Assembly: GCA_022432975.1 (NCBI GenBank)
Contig: CM039508.1
Location: 47,581,646-47,645,645, forward strand
Direction of reading: 5' to 3'
DNA length: 64,000 nucleotides
DNA from: Begonia masoniana
Lineage: Eukaryota > Streptophyta > Magnoliopsida > Cucurbitales > Begoniaceae
A program made the position numbers and the translations under genes. Below, piece by piece: positions 1 to 13,428 of the stretch (positions are counted from its first letter, which is position 1; the number at the start of each line of letters is the position of its first letter). A model generated the notes under the pieces. The model was not told where the DNA came from. It was given only the letters and a program-made list of their open reading frames with translations, and ran no database searches.

Positions 1-1979
1 ATCGATCTTCTGGGCTTCCTTAATTCGGTCCAGAATGGTTGGCCGTATTGTTAGATCCGCTAGTACGGCCGATAACTCAGAAATTATCTCCATATCGAAC
101 TTCTGAATTTCTGTCCTCAGAGGCATCAATACGGCCAACATAGCTGGTTGCATAGTAGCCGGCATCCTGCGCAACGCATCGGCTACCACGTTAGCTTTCC
201 CTGGGTGGTATTTAATCTTGATATCATAGTCTTTCACAAACTCGAGCCACCGCCTCTGCCTTATGTTTAACCCCTTCTGGGGTAAAGATGTATCTCAAAA
301 TTTTATGATCTGAAAATACTTCACATGGCTGTCCATATAAATGGTGTCTCCATACCTTCAGTGTATAAACAACTGCCGCTAACTCCAGATCGTGAGTAGG
401 GTAATTTTGCTCGTAATTCTTCAATTGTCTGGACGCGTACGCCACCACTTTTCCCTCCTGCATTAAGATGCATCCCAAACCAATCTTTGACGCATCGCAG
501 TATACACTGAATTTGCCGTCTTCGACCGGCAATACTAACAAAGGAGCAGTGGTTAATTTCTGCTTAAGTGTCTGAAAACTCTCTTCGCAAGTTTCAGACC
601 ACTTGAACTTGATGTCTTTCCTCGTTAAGCTGGTCATAGGCTTTTCTATCACAGAAAATCCTTGATAAACTTTCTGTAATAACCAGTTAGTCCAATAAAA
701 CTCCGTACCTCACTGGCATTCCTCGGCCTCGGCCTTGGCCATTCCTTCACCGCCTGAATCTTGGCCCGATCCACGAAAATTCCTTCTGCAGATACCATAT
801 GACCTAGAAAATTAATCCTACTCAACCAGAATTCACACTTCGACAATTCGACGTACAATTGGTGTTGTCTCAACGTCGATAGCACAATCGCCAAATGCTC
901 TTCTTGCTCTTTTTCATTCCGAGAATAAACCAGAATGTCGTCGATGAAGACGATCACAAATTTGTTCAGGAAATCCTGAAATATCCTGTTCATCAAGTCC
1001 ATAAATGCCGCCGGAGCATTAGTTAACCCGAACGATATCACTAAGAATTCGTAGTGTTCGTACTAGGTCCTGAATGCGGTCTTTGGATTATCACCGGCTT
1101 TGACTTCAATTGGTAATAACCGAAGCGCAAATCTATCTTTGAAAATACCCGAGCCCTTTGTAGCTGGTCAAATAAGTTGTCGATCCTCGGCAACGGGTAC
1201 TTATTCTTGATAGTTAACTTGTTCAGCTCTAGGTAATCAATACACATAAGTAGGGACCCATCCTTCTTCTTAACAAATAGGACTGGCGTACCCCACAGAG
1301 AGAAGCTAGGGCGTACGAAGTCCTTGTCCACAAATTCCTTTAGCTGAACCTTCAACTCCCTTAGTTTTATTGGCGCCATTCGGTACGGGTTCTTCGATAC
1401 CGGTTCAGCACCAAGACATACTTCAATCTCGAACTCAATCTCACGGTCTAGAGGCAACCCCGGTAAGTCATCTAAGAAAACCTCTGAGAAGTTTCGAACT
1501 ATCGCAATATCTTGGAGCTCCACCTCACCTTGCCTTTGAACATCCACTACATAGGCTAGAAATCCGACACATCCTGACCTCATCAGCTGTTGAGCTTTCA
1601 GGGAGGATACAACAGGTATACTGCGTTTCTTTGGTATAGCCTGATAAGAGAACTCTTTCTCGTTCGGGCGCTTAAAAGACACAAGCCCAGACCTGCAGTT
1701 GATGGTGACGTGATGTCTAAACAGCCAATCCATTCCCAGAATTACATCGTACCCTTTCATACTGATAATGATAAGATTGGCATACAAATTCTGGTTCTCT
1801 ACTGACACTATATCGCCCTGCACTACCTGCTCAGAGTGCATAAACTCTCCAGATGGTAGCATGACACTATAGGGTTGATCTGTCGGCACAAGACAAAATT
1901 CCTCCCTAACCATGAAGTCTCTAGCCACAAACGAGTGTGTGACCCCCGTGTCCAACAATTTATGTATAGGAAGGTGCAT
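1..1979 (-). pseudogene. gypsy pol: protease, reverse transcriptase, RNase H (frameshifted)
   Basis: Reading leftwards from 1979, a retropepsin-like site ([10 protein letters not shown], with DTGV in place of the usual DTGA) is followed by the start of RT, including [13 protein letters not shown] and [12 protein letters not shown]. The frame breaks near 1040-1130. RT continues at 1041-649 with [15 protein letters not shown] and the catalytic FIDDILVYS, then [13 protein letters not shown]. RNase H follows at 652-224 ([41 protein letters not shown]). After another shift near 230 the sequence [20 protein letters not shown] leads into the linker toward integrase at the left edge. At least three frame breaks are visible, so this is a dead pol gene. 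Confidence 0.85.
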
Positions 1980-2208
1980 TACATATCAAAATTGTACCTG
2001 TGATCACTGTGTGTTGGGCATCGTCATCATTCTCTATCATAGCAAATACTCTTGGTGTGGCACGATTTGGCCTCCTGTCAGGCATTGGGCAATCCCAGAC
2101 GTGATGGCCCTCCTTGTCACACCGGAAGCAACAGCTGGTAAAGAGACTACATTCACCTATGTGACTTCTCTGGAAACGCGGGCATACAGGAAGCTGAGGA
2201 GCTCCCAT
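1960..2208 (-). pseudogene. gypsy gag remnant with CCHC zinc knuckle
   Basis: A short frame upstream of the protease contains CFRCDKEGHHVWDC, a perfect CX2CX4HX4C nucleic-acid-binding knuckle typical of the nucleocapsid part of gag. It is the only recognisable gag piece. The expected 300-400 residue capsid domain is absent or too decayed to see in the DNA to its right. It overlaps the start of the protease frame by a few codons. Confidence 0.7.
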
Positions 2209-2283
2209 TGGTCTTTGCGCAAACTCTCAGATTGTAAGCCAACATCTACGAAATTTCATCTACCTCAGTTTCCTTTACGATGA

Positions 2284-3731
2284 TTCCTCCTAAACCTTTT
2301 TACCAATATTACCCCTAGTCACCCACTACCTTGGGCAACTTACCCTTCTCGATAATTATTTCAGGGCGGGTTTCACAACTACCTCAAACTATATCCTCAA
2401 AATTCTTCAAAATCTCACTGAGTCCAACGGTTATTTTCTTAAGGCTCTCATTCCTTTGTGAATAAGGTCCTATAAGTATCACTTTTCCTTCTAAGTCACA
2501 ATAGCGAGCCCTCTCGCTATGCTCTTAGCTAAAACTCTCTTACCTCCTATGTTATGCTCATTCTTCTAACTTAAATCTCTATTAGCTCCGAGTAGCGTCA
2601 AGTCCATAAGTTCTACCATCGGTGTGCTCTAAACTATTCCTTCTAACCTTAAGTCACTTGGGTATCCATTGGTCCCGACTGGTCAAACACGAGTCGAACC
2701 TCTGAAAATCATCATTTTTCTTAAGTTTACTTAAATGGTTTCTATGAAAATCATCATTCTCTTTATTCTAACTTCAAATCTCAATCTCTCATAGAATCCT
2801 ACAATCTCCTTCACCTATCCCTAATATTGCACGAGGATTGCCTTAACGTTACTGAATGACCTTACCCTCTTTCGTTCCTCCTAGTCGGTTCTGAATATTC
2901 TACTTTGTTCCCTTGCAACGATTTATCCCACGATCTTCTTGTTAGCAAACTTGTTGTAGGTAAGTTTACGCCTTTATTCCAATTCTCCTTAAGTCCTCAA
3001 ATCCTACCATTTTTATTCTCCAATAATTTGAAACGTTCCTCAAACACTAATGCTTCTACCTTCATCCTGGAGGTAGCCTCATGTTTGTGGCTCCTAACTT
3101 AAATTGTACCAACTATAGATTCACAACTTAACTCCTATATCTTTTGCTTCATAATCTAATCAAGCAACACTAATTGTCTGACGTGTCCCCAACTCGTCGA
3201 TTATTCTTAACTTCTCCAAGTCTCCCCCTTACAGTGTGTCGATCAAAGTCTTTTCACGAGCTAACAATTGTCCTTTATTTTTCAGTCTGCTTTAATTCCT
3301 GAATATCATTTTCATCTAGATACTTCCAGTTTCATGTAGGTCTAGGATCTACAAGGCTCTACTATATTTTCTTATTTGCTTACGTGCACTTATTATACCT
3401 TGGCAATCCAAAGCATTCCTCGATACGTTCATATCTAAGTTTCAAACTTATCTCTGATTCGTCGTACTATAAAACTCCAAGGATTTGTCAACTAGGTTCA
3501 GTTTCTATCTCCTTAAATTTTAGATCTCATAAATTGCACCCCTCTAATAGTAACCCGAATTCTAAATGCACAATTCTTGTGGTTAAGTCAGGCTAGTCCT
3601 ATTAACGCATAATTCCCTTTCTATGAGGTCCACATTGTTCTATATTTAGCCTATTGTCCTCTCTTACTAGTTTGCCTAGTAACCCTTCTTACCCACCTTC
3701 TATTATATTTTTACCTCTCTATTTCCAACCT
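2284..3731. other. non-coding internal region of the gypsy element
   Basis: About 1.4 kb of C/T-rich, stop-laden DNA lies between the gag knuckle and the hexamer array. By position it should hold gag capsid and leader sequence of the minus-strand element, but no gag motif is recognisable in any frame. The short open frames at 2905-3102 and 3384-3596 have no family resemblance and look like chance. Confidence 0.5.
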
Positions 3732-5231
3732 AAATCGAAATCGAAATCGAAATCGAAATCGAAATCGAAATCGAAATCGAAATCGAAATCGAAATCGAAA
3801 TCGAAATCGAAATCGAAATCGAAATCGAAATCGAAATCGAAATCGAAATCGAAATCGAAATCGAAATCGAAATCGAAATCGAAATCGAAATCGAAATCGA
3901 AATCGAAATCGAAATCGAAATCGAAATCGAAATCGAAATCGAAATCGAAATCGAAATCGAAATCGAAATCGAAATCGAAATCGAAATCGAAATCGAAATC
4001 GAAATCGAAATCGAAATCGAAATCGAAATCGAAATCGAAATCGAAATCGAAATCGAAATCGAAATCGAAATCGAAATCGAAATCGAAATCGAAATCGAAA
4101 TCGAAATCGAAATCGAAATCGAAATCGAAATCGAAATCGAAATCGAAATCGAAATCGAAATCGAAATCGAAATCGAAATCGAAATCGAAATCGAAATCGA
4201 AATCGAAATCGAAATCGAAATCGAAATCGAAATCGAAATCGAAATCGAAATCGAAATCGAAATCGAAATCGAAATCGAAATCGAAATCGAAATCGAAATC
4301 GAAATCGAAATCGAAATCGAAATCGAAATCGAAATCGAAATCGAAATCGAAATCGAAATCGAAATCGAAATCGAAATCGAAATCGAAATCGAAATCGAAA
4401 TCGAAATCGAAATCGAAATCGAAATCGAAATCGAAATCGAAATCGAAATCGAAATCGAAATCGAAATCGAAATCGAAATCGAAATCGAAATCGAAATCGA
4501 AATCGAAATCGAAATCGAAATCGAAATCGAAATCGAAATCGAAATCGAAATCGAAATCGAAATCGAAATCGAAATCGAAATCGAAATCGAAATCGAAATC
4601 GAAATCGAAATCGAAATCGAAATCGAAATCGAAATCGAAATCGAAATCGAAATCGAAATCGAAATCGAAATCGAAATCGAAATCGAAATCGAAATCGAAA
4701 TCGAAATCGAAATCGAAATCGAAATCGAAATCGAAATCGAAATCGAAATCGAAATCGAAATCGAAATCGAAATCGAAATCGAAATCGAAATCGAAATCGA
4801 AATCGAAATCGAAATCGAAATCGAAATCGAAATCGAAATCGAAATCGAAATCGAAATCGAAATCGAAATCGAAATCGAAATCGAAATCGAAATCGAAATC
4901 GAAATCGAAATCGAAATCGAAATCGAAATCGAAATCGAAATCGAAATCGAAATCGAAATCGAAATCGAAATCGAAATCGAAATCGAAATCGAAATCGAAA
5001 TCGAAATCGAAATCGAAATCGAAATCGAAATCGAAATCGAAATCGAAATCGAAATCGAAATCGAAATCGAAATCGAAATCGAAATCGAAATCGAAATCGA
5101 AATCGAAATCGAAATCGAAATCGAAATCGAAATCGAAATCGAAATCGAAATCGAAATCGAAATCGAAATCGAAATCGAAATCGAAATCGAAATCGAAATC
5201 GAAATCGAAATCGAAATCGAAATCGAAATCG
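3732..5231. repeat. perfect hexanucleotide array, (AAATCG)250
   Basis: The unit AAATCG repeats head to tail for exactly 1,500 bp with no visible substitution or indel. Each 60-base stretch holds ten identical units. One frame of the array encodes alternating Lys-Ser and creates a spurious 541-codon open frame, which should not be read as a gene. The array lies in the internal region of the gypsy element, between the primer binding site and the gag remnant. A three-copy tract of the same unit sits at 5607-5624, inside the LTR. The array is far longer than ordinary plant microsatellites and its homogeneity implies recent expansion or an assembly effect. Confidence 0.98.
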
Positions 5232-5500
5232 TTTCCTACTTCCTTAAATAATCAAATTTATATTCACCCAAATACCTAGTTATCCTTACTTGAACTTTTC
5301 GACTAACCTATAAGCCATAGTGTGACAACAATTAACTCCTCGAACAATGATGCTTTCTTAACTATTCTAACACCATCAATTATAACAAAGCAAATAGAAA
5401 AATCAAGCATAACTAAAGAATATACTTACAGTTGATGAATGATGTCCGCGTAGTGGCTGTGCAGTCGAGCAGTCTACAGAACCGATTTTAAAACCCGGGG

Positions 5501-5512
5501 GCTCTGATACCA
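5501..5512 (-). promoter_or_regulatory. primer binding site of the left gypsy element (Met-tRNA type)
   Basis: On the minus strand this reads TGGTATCAGAGC, the standard plant LTR-retrotransposon site complementary to the 3' end of initiator Met-tRNA. It lies four bases inside the LTR edge at 5517. It fixes both the minus orientation of the element and the LTR boundary. Confidence 0.85.
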
Positions 5513-6482
5513 TAATTGTGACAACCCTAACACTGTACCCGATTTTCCCACATTATATATTTTGTTTTTATCTTTATATCCTAATATGAACTCTAGGCGG
5601 AATTCTAAATCGAAATCGAAATCGTTAATGTTACGAAAAAAAATTTGGAAACCATATTTTTAACACCACTTAGATAAACTTTAAAACAATTAAGATGAAA
5701 CAATTAAAATAGTTAAAACTCCTTCCTCTTTCTTTTCCTTTCCTGCATACACACTTAAATATGCCCAATTTCTTCCACAATCACCACTAACATCACACTT
5801 GACAATACAACTTAACATCAAGCACCCAATACTCATACGTCTTCCGAAATACCACCCCTAAACTGACTCGAAACACAACTATAACAAAGTACATTTTCAC
5901 GAACATAAACTGCGTGGTTCCGTTTGAAAGTTTAACATATCCTCCTGTTTTAAAATTACAAAACAGTTCCAAAACGTTTAAAACATTAATATATAACCTA
6001 TCAACTATCCAGAGCCAAGCATCCTAAAATGTTCTAACAGTGCAATTATCCATTTTAATTCACCATCAACCAGAAAATTCCCAAATAAACCTCAAAACAT
6101 CAAATCATGAATCCCACAGGTCAAAATGCGCCTCGACTGCGCCAGCATACCACCGCAAGCCATCCTCCGTCAACTGCATCACTCCTCAGGTGGAGGGACC
6201 TCGTCCTCGCCTATGTCGAAGTTACCTATACCATACAGACACACTATGAGCTAAAGGCTCAGTAAATTCTACGTAAATGCAGATGCGTGCAGTGTATATG
6301 GAGTTCAGAAATCATGCATAACATACAGAGCGTCGCAGACAGTATATCACTGAGATCTCATCCCCCTAACCGAAGGGGGCCCATCCAGCGGTTGGACTAC
6401 CCCGTGCGGTTAGAGGAGGGGGGTACACGCTTACAACACGTACAGCCGTGCCTGAGCCCCACCTCGCGTGACCAGATAACAG

Positions 6483-8190
<1,708 letters not shown>

Positions 8191-11100
8191 TGACATAACA
8201 AGAGTTTGTAATTTTGCCGGGTCCCAGGGAGGGATAAAAGACATATTGTCCGTGGCGAGGACGGTTTTATAAGAGTCCCAGGGAAGGACAAGAATAGGAT
8301 GCCAGCCCCCGTCCCACACTTAACCGTACATTACATTCATATTTTATCTTTCTTAACTTCAAATCTCGTGCATAAAACATTTACATGACTTTCGAGAAAA
8401 CGTGTATGCATGAACATATATAGTGCGTAAACGTAACATATAAAAAGACAGGTCAGAGCATACATGAACAACGGGTCATAGAACTATACACAGAGCATTA
8501 CACTTAACTTAGGATGTATTCTACGACTTAACTACCCAACAACAACCCGACAGAAATAAAAAACCTAGTACCTCCGTGATGTAGGGCCTTAAGGGCTAAA
8601 CCTATACGTATGAACTTACCTGATGCCCGTAGAGTTGCAAGCATGCACGTACGTCCTCGGCGATTCACGAACCTATATTATGCATAACCGGACCATTAAC
8701 CCTAAACTTCAACAAAACTAAGGAATAACTAACCTAAACTCGTTAACTAACGTAAATACCTTCAACGGAGAAAATGGGAGAAAACAAGAGAAGATGAAGT
8801 TTGGAAATCGTCGCACGTTGTCTGGAAGAGATAAAACGGAGAGAAGAAAGAGCAGAGATTAGAAAGAAATGGAAGGGTTTCACGTTGAAGAGAAGGAGGA
8901 GGGAGTTCATGCTTCTCCCACAAGCTTGGACAAGTGTCAAGCATGCATTGACTCCCTTCCAACCACCTTAATTGCCTTCCAAAATTGTCCCTCCATTGGT
9001 TCCTAACTAATGGTTTTTCTTTGGTTACTCTTTAGTTTGGCTTTTCCACTAAACATTCCAACAATTCCAATAAAATTTATATTATATTAATAGCAAATTA
9101 ATCCCGTTCAAGGGATAATTACATGGCCAAAAATGTCGGGTGTTACATGAATAATTATATGCTATATTTTTTAATAATAATAAAGTTATTATTTCTCAGA
9201 ATGATTGAAATATTTGTTTAGATTCAATGGAAAAAATTTTTTTTATGATAAGGCCTATCATAAATTTATTACTGTTGAATACTGAAATGTTTTTAGTTGA
9301 ATTGCCTAAATCCAAGAAGCAAAAGATTTCACATACTGATGATACATATCTATCGCACCTTAGACTTGGTCATATTAACCTTGAAAGAATTAACAGACTT
9401 GTTAAGGATGGTTCTTTAAAAGATCTAACCATTGGATATTTACTTATTTGTGAATCATGTCTGGAAGGCAAAATGACTAAGAGGTCATTTATTAGAAAGA
9501 GGCAAAGAGCTCAAGAAACACTTGAGCTAATACATTCAGATGTATGTGGCCCAATATTAACACCGGTTAGAGGTGGCTATGAGTACTTTGTGACATTCAT
9601 AGATAATTACTCTAGATATGGATATACTTACTTAATTCAGCTTAAATCTGAAACATTTAGAAAGTTTCAAGAATTTAAAGCTAAAGTAGAGAACCAATTA
9701 GGTAAGACTATCAAGTGTCTTCGATCAGATCGAGGAGGTGAGTACCTTGACAGTGAATTCAAGGATTATCTGTTAGAATATGAGATGGTATCCCAACTAA
9801 TAGTACCAGGCACGCTTCAGCAAAATGGTGTTGCTAAAAGAAGAAATCGAACATTGCTTAATATGGTAAGATTCATGATGAGCTATTCCTCTCTTCCAAA
9901 GTCATTTTGGGGATATGCTTTACAAACAGCAACCTAGATACTTAATGTAGTTCCATCTAAGTCTATATCTAAAACACCCTTAGAGTTGTGGAGTGGTCGC
10001 AAACCTAGTTTGAGACACTTTCACATATGGGGATGTTCCACCACATGTGATAGTTGGTAAGATTGAGAAATTTGAACAAAGAACTGAGGTTCGCATGTTT
10101 GTTGGATATGCATAAGGCACGAGAGAATGTTTGTTTTATAGTCCTCAGGATAATAAGGTCTTTGTATCGAAAAATGCCACATTCGTAGAGTATGACTATA
10201 TAACAAATTACAAACCTCATAGTAAGATTGTTTTAGAAGAGATTCTATCTGACCAGGTTAGACCTGCTACAACAACAGTTGTTGATTCACGAGGTACAGA
10301 AAACACCACCTTCTCTAGTCAGTATATCATTACACATCGTCATAGCAAAATGGTAGTACGACTATCATCTCGATATCGACATGATGGTGAAGCACAAGTT
10401 GTTATCACTGATGATGGAAATGATGATCCATTGACATATAGATGTGCAATGGAAGACTCTGACAAAGAAGCATGACTTGATGCTATGAAACTTGAAATAG
10501 AATCTATGTATTCCAACTCAGTTTGGGATCTTGTAGATTTATCTGAAGGGGTAAAACCAATTGGGTGTAAATGGATCTACAAGAGGAAACTCGGAGTAGA
10601 CGAGAATGTAGAGACATTCAAAGCTAGACTAGTGGCTAAGAGTTATACCCAAAAAGAAGGGATTGATTATGAAGAAACCTTCTCACCAGTAGCGATGCTT
10701 AAGTCTATTCGTATTCTGCTTTCTATAACTGTTCATTATGATTATGAGATTTGGCAGATGGACGTTAAGATGACTTTTTTGAATGACCATCTTGAGGAGA
10801 CTATCTACATGGAGCAGCCAAAAGGTTTCATAGCTCAAAATACACAACAAAAAGTTTGCAAATTGCGTAGGTCTATTTATGGACTCAAGCAAGCATCCAG
10901 GTCATGGTATATGAGATTTGATTATGCGATCAAATTTTATGGATTTTTGCAATATCTTGATGAATCTTGTGTATACAAGCTCTTCAAAGAGAAGCAAATG
11001 ATTTTTCTAATACTTTATATCGATGACATTCTACTTATTGAGAATAATGTAAGATTATTATCGGACATAAAAGCTTGGTTGGCTAAGCAATTCCAAATGA

Positions 11101-11935
11101 AAGATTTGGGAGAACGAGCTATATTCTTGAGATTCGTCTTTTTAGAGATCAGAAGAATAAGTTTTATAGCCTTGTCTCAGACATTGTATATTGATAAGTT
11201 GCTTGTCAGATATTCAATGCAGAACTCTAAGAAGGGTAATTTACCTTCTCGTCATGGAGTTACTTTTTCTAAGAAGTAGTGTCCTGACACGCCTAAAAAA
11301 AAAGAGGATATGAGACGCTATCCATATGAATAAGCAGTTGGTAGTTTAATGTATGCTATGTTATGCACAAGACCTGACATTTGCTATGCAGTAGGGATAG
11401 TTAGTAGATTTAAGTCGAATCTAGGATTAGATCACTGGATAGCAGTCAAACAAATTCTCAAGTATCTTAAGAGAACCAGAACTTATATGCTTGTATATTC
11501 TAGTAGGGATTTGATTCCTGCAGGATATATTGATTCTAATTTTCAGACTGATATAGATAATCGAAAGTCGATATCTGGATCAATATTTACTCTTAGTGGT
11601 AGAGCCATCATTTGGAGAAGTACCAAACAAGAAGGAATTGCTGACTCGACTATGGAAGCCGAGTAAATAGCTACTTCAGAAGCTGTATGGCTCTGCAAGT
11701 TCTTTAGTGATCTAGAAATTGTTCCAGATATGAATAAATCACTCACACTTTATTGTTATAATAGGGGTGCAGTGGCGAATTCTAAAGAACCTATAAGCCA
11801 CAAAAAGTCAAAGCATATAGAGATGAAATATTATCTAATAAGAGAGATCGTGCAACGTGGAGACGTCGCCGTTATGAAGATTCCAACTACTGAGAATCTT
11901 GCTGATCCCTTCACCAAGACGTTGCCTGCAAAGAG

Positions 11936-12332
11936 TGTAACGACCCCTTTTTCTAGTAAGATATTGTCCGCTCTCGGGATTGGGCCGCAGCCCAATATCC
12001 TCCCCTCACGGCTTTGTTTTGGCGAGGACTTCTCAGTCGGTCACCCAACCTGGTACTACTCTCACCGAAACACTTTTAACTTCGGAGTTCTTATGGGATC
12101 CGTTGTCAATTGTCCTCCAAAACACGTCTTACTATGTTTCATTTCCATATACCTTCCCAAGTGATGTGGGATTGTGACGACCCCCCTTTCTACGACTGAA
12201 CACTCCGGCTCAAGTCCAACTTGGGATCGGTGGAGTTTTAACCCAGCACGTCACCCTCAGGCCTAAGTCCCACTCGGGATTCGCAGAGCACTGGGTGGTT
12301 CCTCCTCATACGTGTCCATTCGGGTCATCACA
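11936..12332 (-). repeat. Cassandra left LTR (3' LTR of the element), 397 bp, retains 5S homology
   Basis: The plus strand starts TGTAACGACC and ends GGGTCATCACA. The adjoining CACCCCCCCTAGGGGG is a polypurine tract on the minus strand and marks the inner edge. It contains the block CCAGTAAGATATTGTC also present in the right LTR, and the 5S-like stretch that the right LTR lacks. Confidence 0.85.
12021..12102 (-). ncRNA. 5S rRNA-derived segment inside the Cassandra LTR
   Basis: Read on the minus strand it follows plant 5S rRNA from GGATCCCAT through AGAACTCCG, GAGAGTAGTACC and TTGGGTGACC to GAAGTCCTCG. The box C region (TTGGGTGACC) is close to the 5S consensus. The box A equivalent (AGTTAAAAGTG) is altered, and the 5' third of 5S is missing or diverged. 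This is a retrotransposon-borne derivative, not a functional ribosomal 5S gene. Whether RNA polymerase III still reads it is unknown. Confidence 0.85.
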
Positions 12333-12388
12333 ATCACCCCCCCTAGGGGGCCCAACGTCTTTGTTTGCCACATTTCCGGTTGGGTATA

Positions 12389-12402
12389 GGCTCTGATACC
12401 AT
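12389..12402 (-). promoter_or_regulatory. Cassandra primer binding site
   Basis: On the minus strand this reads ATGGTATCAGAGCC, complementary to initiator Met-tRNA, one base from the right LTR at 12404. It shows that the element lies on the minus strand and that the right LTR is the 5' LTR. Confidence 0.85.
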
Positions 12403-12403
12403 T

Positions 12404-12652
12404 TGTGACGATTCCTTTTTCCAGTAAGATATTGTCTGCTCTGGGGATTGGGCCGCAGCCCAATATTCTCCCCTTAAGATATTGTCTGCTCTGGGGATTG
12501 CACGACCACCCTTTCTACGACGTCACCCTCCGGCCCAAGTCCAACCCGGGATCTACGTAGTTTTAACCCAGCACGTCACCCTCCGGCCCAAGTCCCACTC
12601 GGGATTCGCGGAGGGTGGTTCCTCCTCATACGTGTCCATTCGGGTCATCACT
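12404..12652 (-). repeat. Cassandra right LTR (5' LTR), 249 bp, 5S segment deleted
   Basis: It starts TGTGACGATTCC and shares both ends and several inner blocks with the left LTR (TTCTACGAC, CCCAGCACGTCACCCTC, TCATACGTGTCCATTCGGGT). It lacks about 150 bp, including the whole 5S-like stretch. Near the breakpoint the block AAGATATTGTCTGCTCTGGG is present twice, suggesting that the loss came with a local duplication. Confidence 0.85.
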
Positions 12653-13428
12653 AAGAGTTTTGATAAACAACTAGAAGGATTAGAGATTAGAGATATGTCA
12701 CATTTGCTTTAGGACAAGTGGAAGATTGTTGGGTATAATGTGCCCAATAAGTGCCCAACAAGCAAATGTTATGAATATTTTTATTGCATGTGATTAATAA
12801 ATAATTTTTATGATTAATTTTTTATGCTTGCATTATACAATATACTTTATAAATTCAAAGAAAAATCATTGATTATTTGTGTAATTTTAAATTTATATAT
12901 ATTTTAATATATGTGGAATTAAATTTAAAAAAAATAATTACATTAATCCATGACTTATATTTGAAGTATAAGATCTTCAAATTAATAAAGTTATAAATAC
13001 ATATCACTTCGTTGAGAACGTATAGTCATATCTCGACTATATATGTAATGACATAAAGTGATTGTATTTTATAGAACTGGACCAGATAAAGTTATATTGT
13101 CCTTATAATATCCGTTAAATGAAATATTAATTTTATCATAATGATAATCCTATTTTATTTCAATTTATTCTTTCATTTTCTCGGTATACTTTTGTACGTG
13201 CTACATTACATAAACCTTGTATTTTGGTAATACATTAAATGAGTAGTTTGTGAATGCTAGCATTGATACAATAAAATCCATAATACAAGATTATTTTGTT
13301 TGTTAGTTCAGAAATTGAATAAATGACGCATAAATTCATAAATATTATAAATTAATTATTTAATTATCAACTAATGGTAGTCAAAAATAAAACTGTAATA
13401 TGAGAGGGTAACGGATTTTATACCTAGC

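Larger units (their letters stand above)
11936..12652 (-). mobile_element. Cassandra-type TRIM retrotransposon (717 bp) with 5S-like LTR
   Basis: Two LTR copies (11936-12332 and 12404-12652) flank a 71-bp interior that carries only a primer binding site and a polypurine tract; there is no coding sequence. The 5-bp target duplication AAGAG is at 11931-11935 and 12653-12657. Joining the flanks restores the copia RNase H reading frame, which confirms the boundaries. The left LTR contains a stretch closely resembling the 3' two thirds of plant 5S rRNA on the minus strand, the diagnostic feature of Cassandra TRIMs. The terminal base of the right LTR is T rather than the expected A. The element cannot transpose without helper proteins. 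Confidence 0.88.
9227..12712 (+). pseudogene. copia pol: integrase, RT, RNase H (stops, frameshifts, Cassandra insertion)
   Basis: Integrase shows HLRLGHINLERI and CESCLEGKMTKRSF (pre-integrase and zinc finger) and the first two catalytic aspartates in HSDVCGP and RSDRGGEY. The third position, 35 residues on, is Lys in NGVAKRRNRTL where Glu is required, so the enzyme would be dead. A TAG follows QTAT near 9935. RT (10485-11279) has KARLVAKSYTQKEGIDYEETFSPV, YGLKQASRSW and the catalytic LYIDDILL. RNase H (11349-11666, 11730 on) includes RPDICYAVGIVSRF and SKHIEMKYYLIRE. Its last codons are split by Cassandra: TLPAKS before 11936 resumes at 12658 and ends MSHLL at 12712. Confidence 0.85.

Noticed and set aside
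3654..5279. 541-codon open frame with alternating Lys-Ser
   Set aside because: It is simply the translation of the AAATCG array; flanking codons show no protein family and the frame exists only because 6 is a multiple of 3.
12021..12102. Functional 5S rRNA gene
   Set aside because: Only about two thirds of 5S is present, box A is altered, and it lies inside a Cassandra LTR with target duplications.
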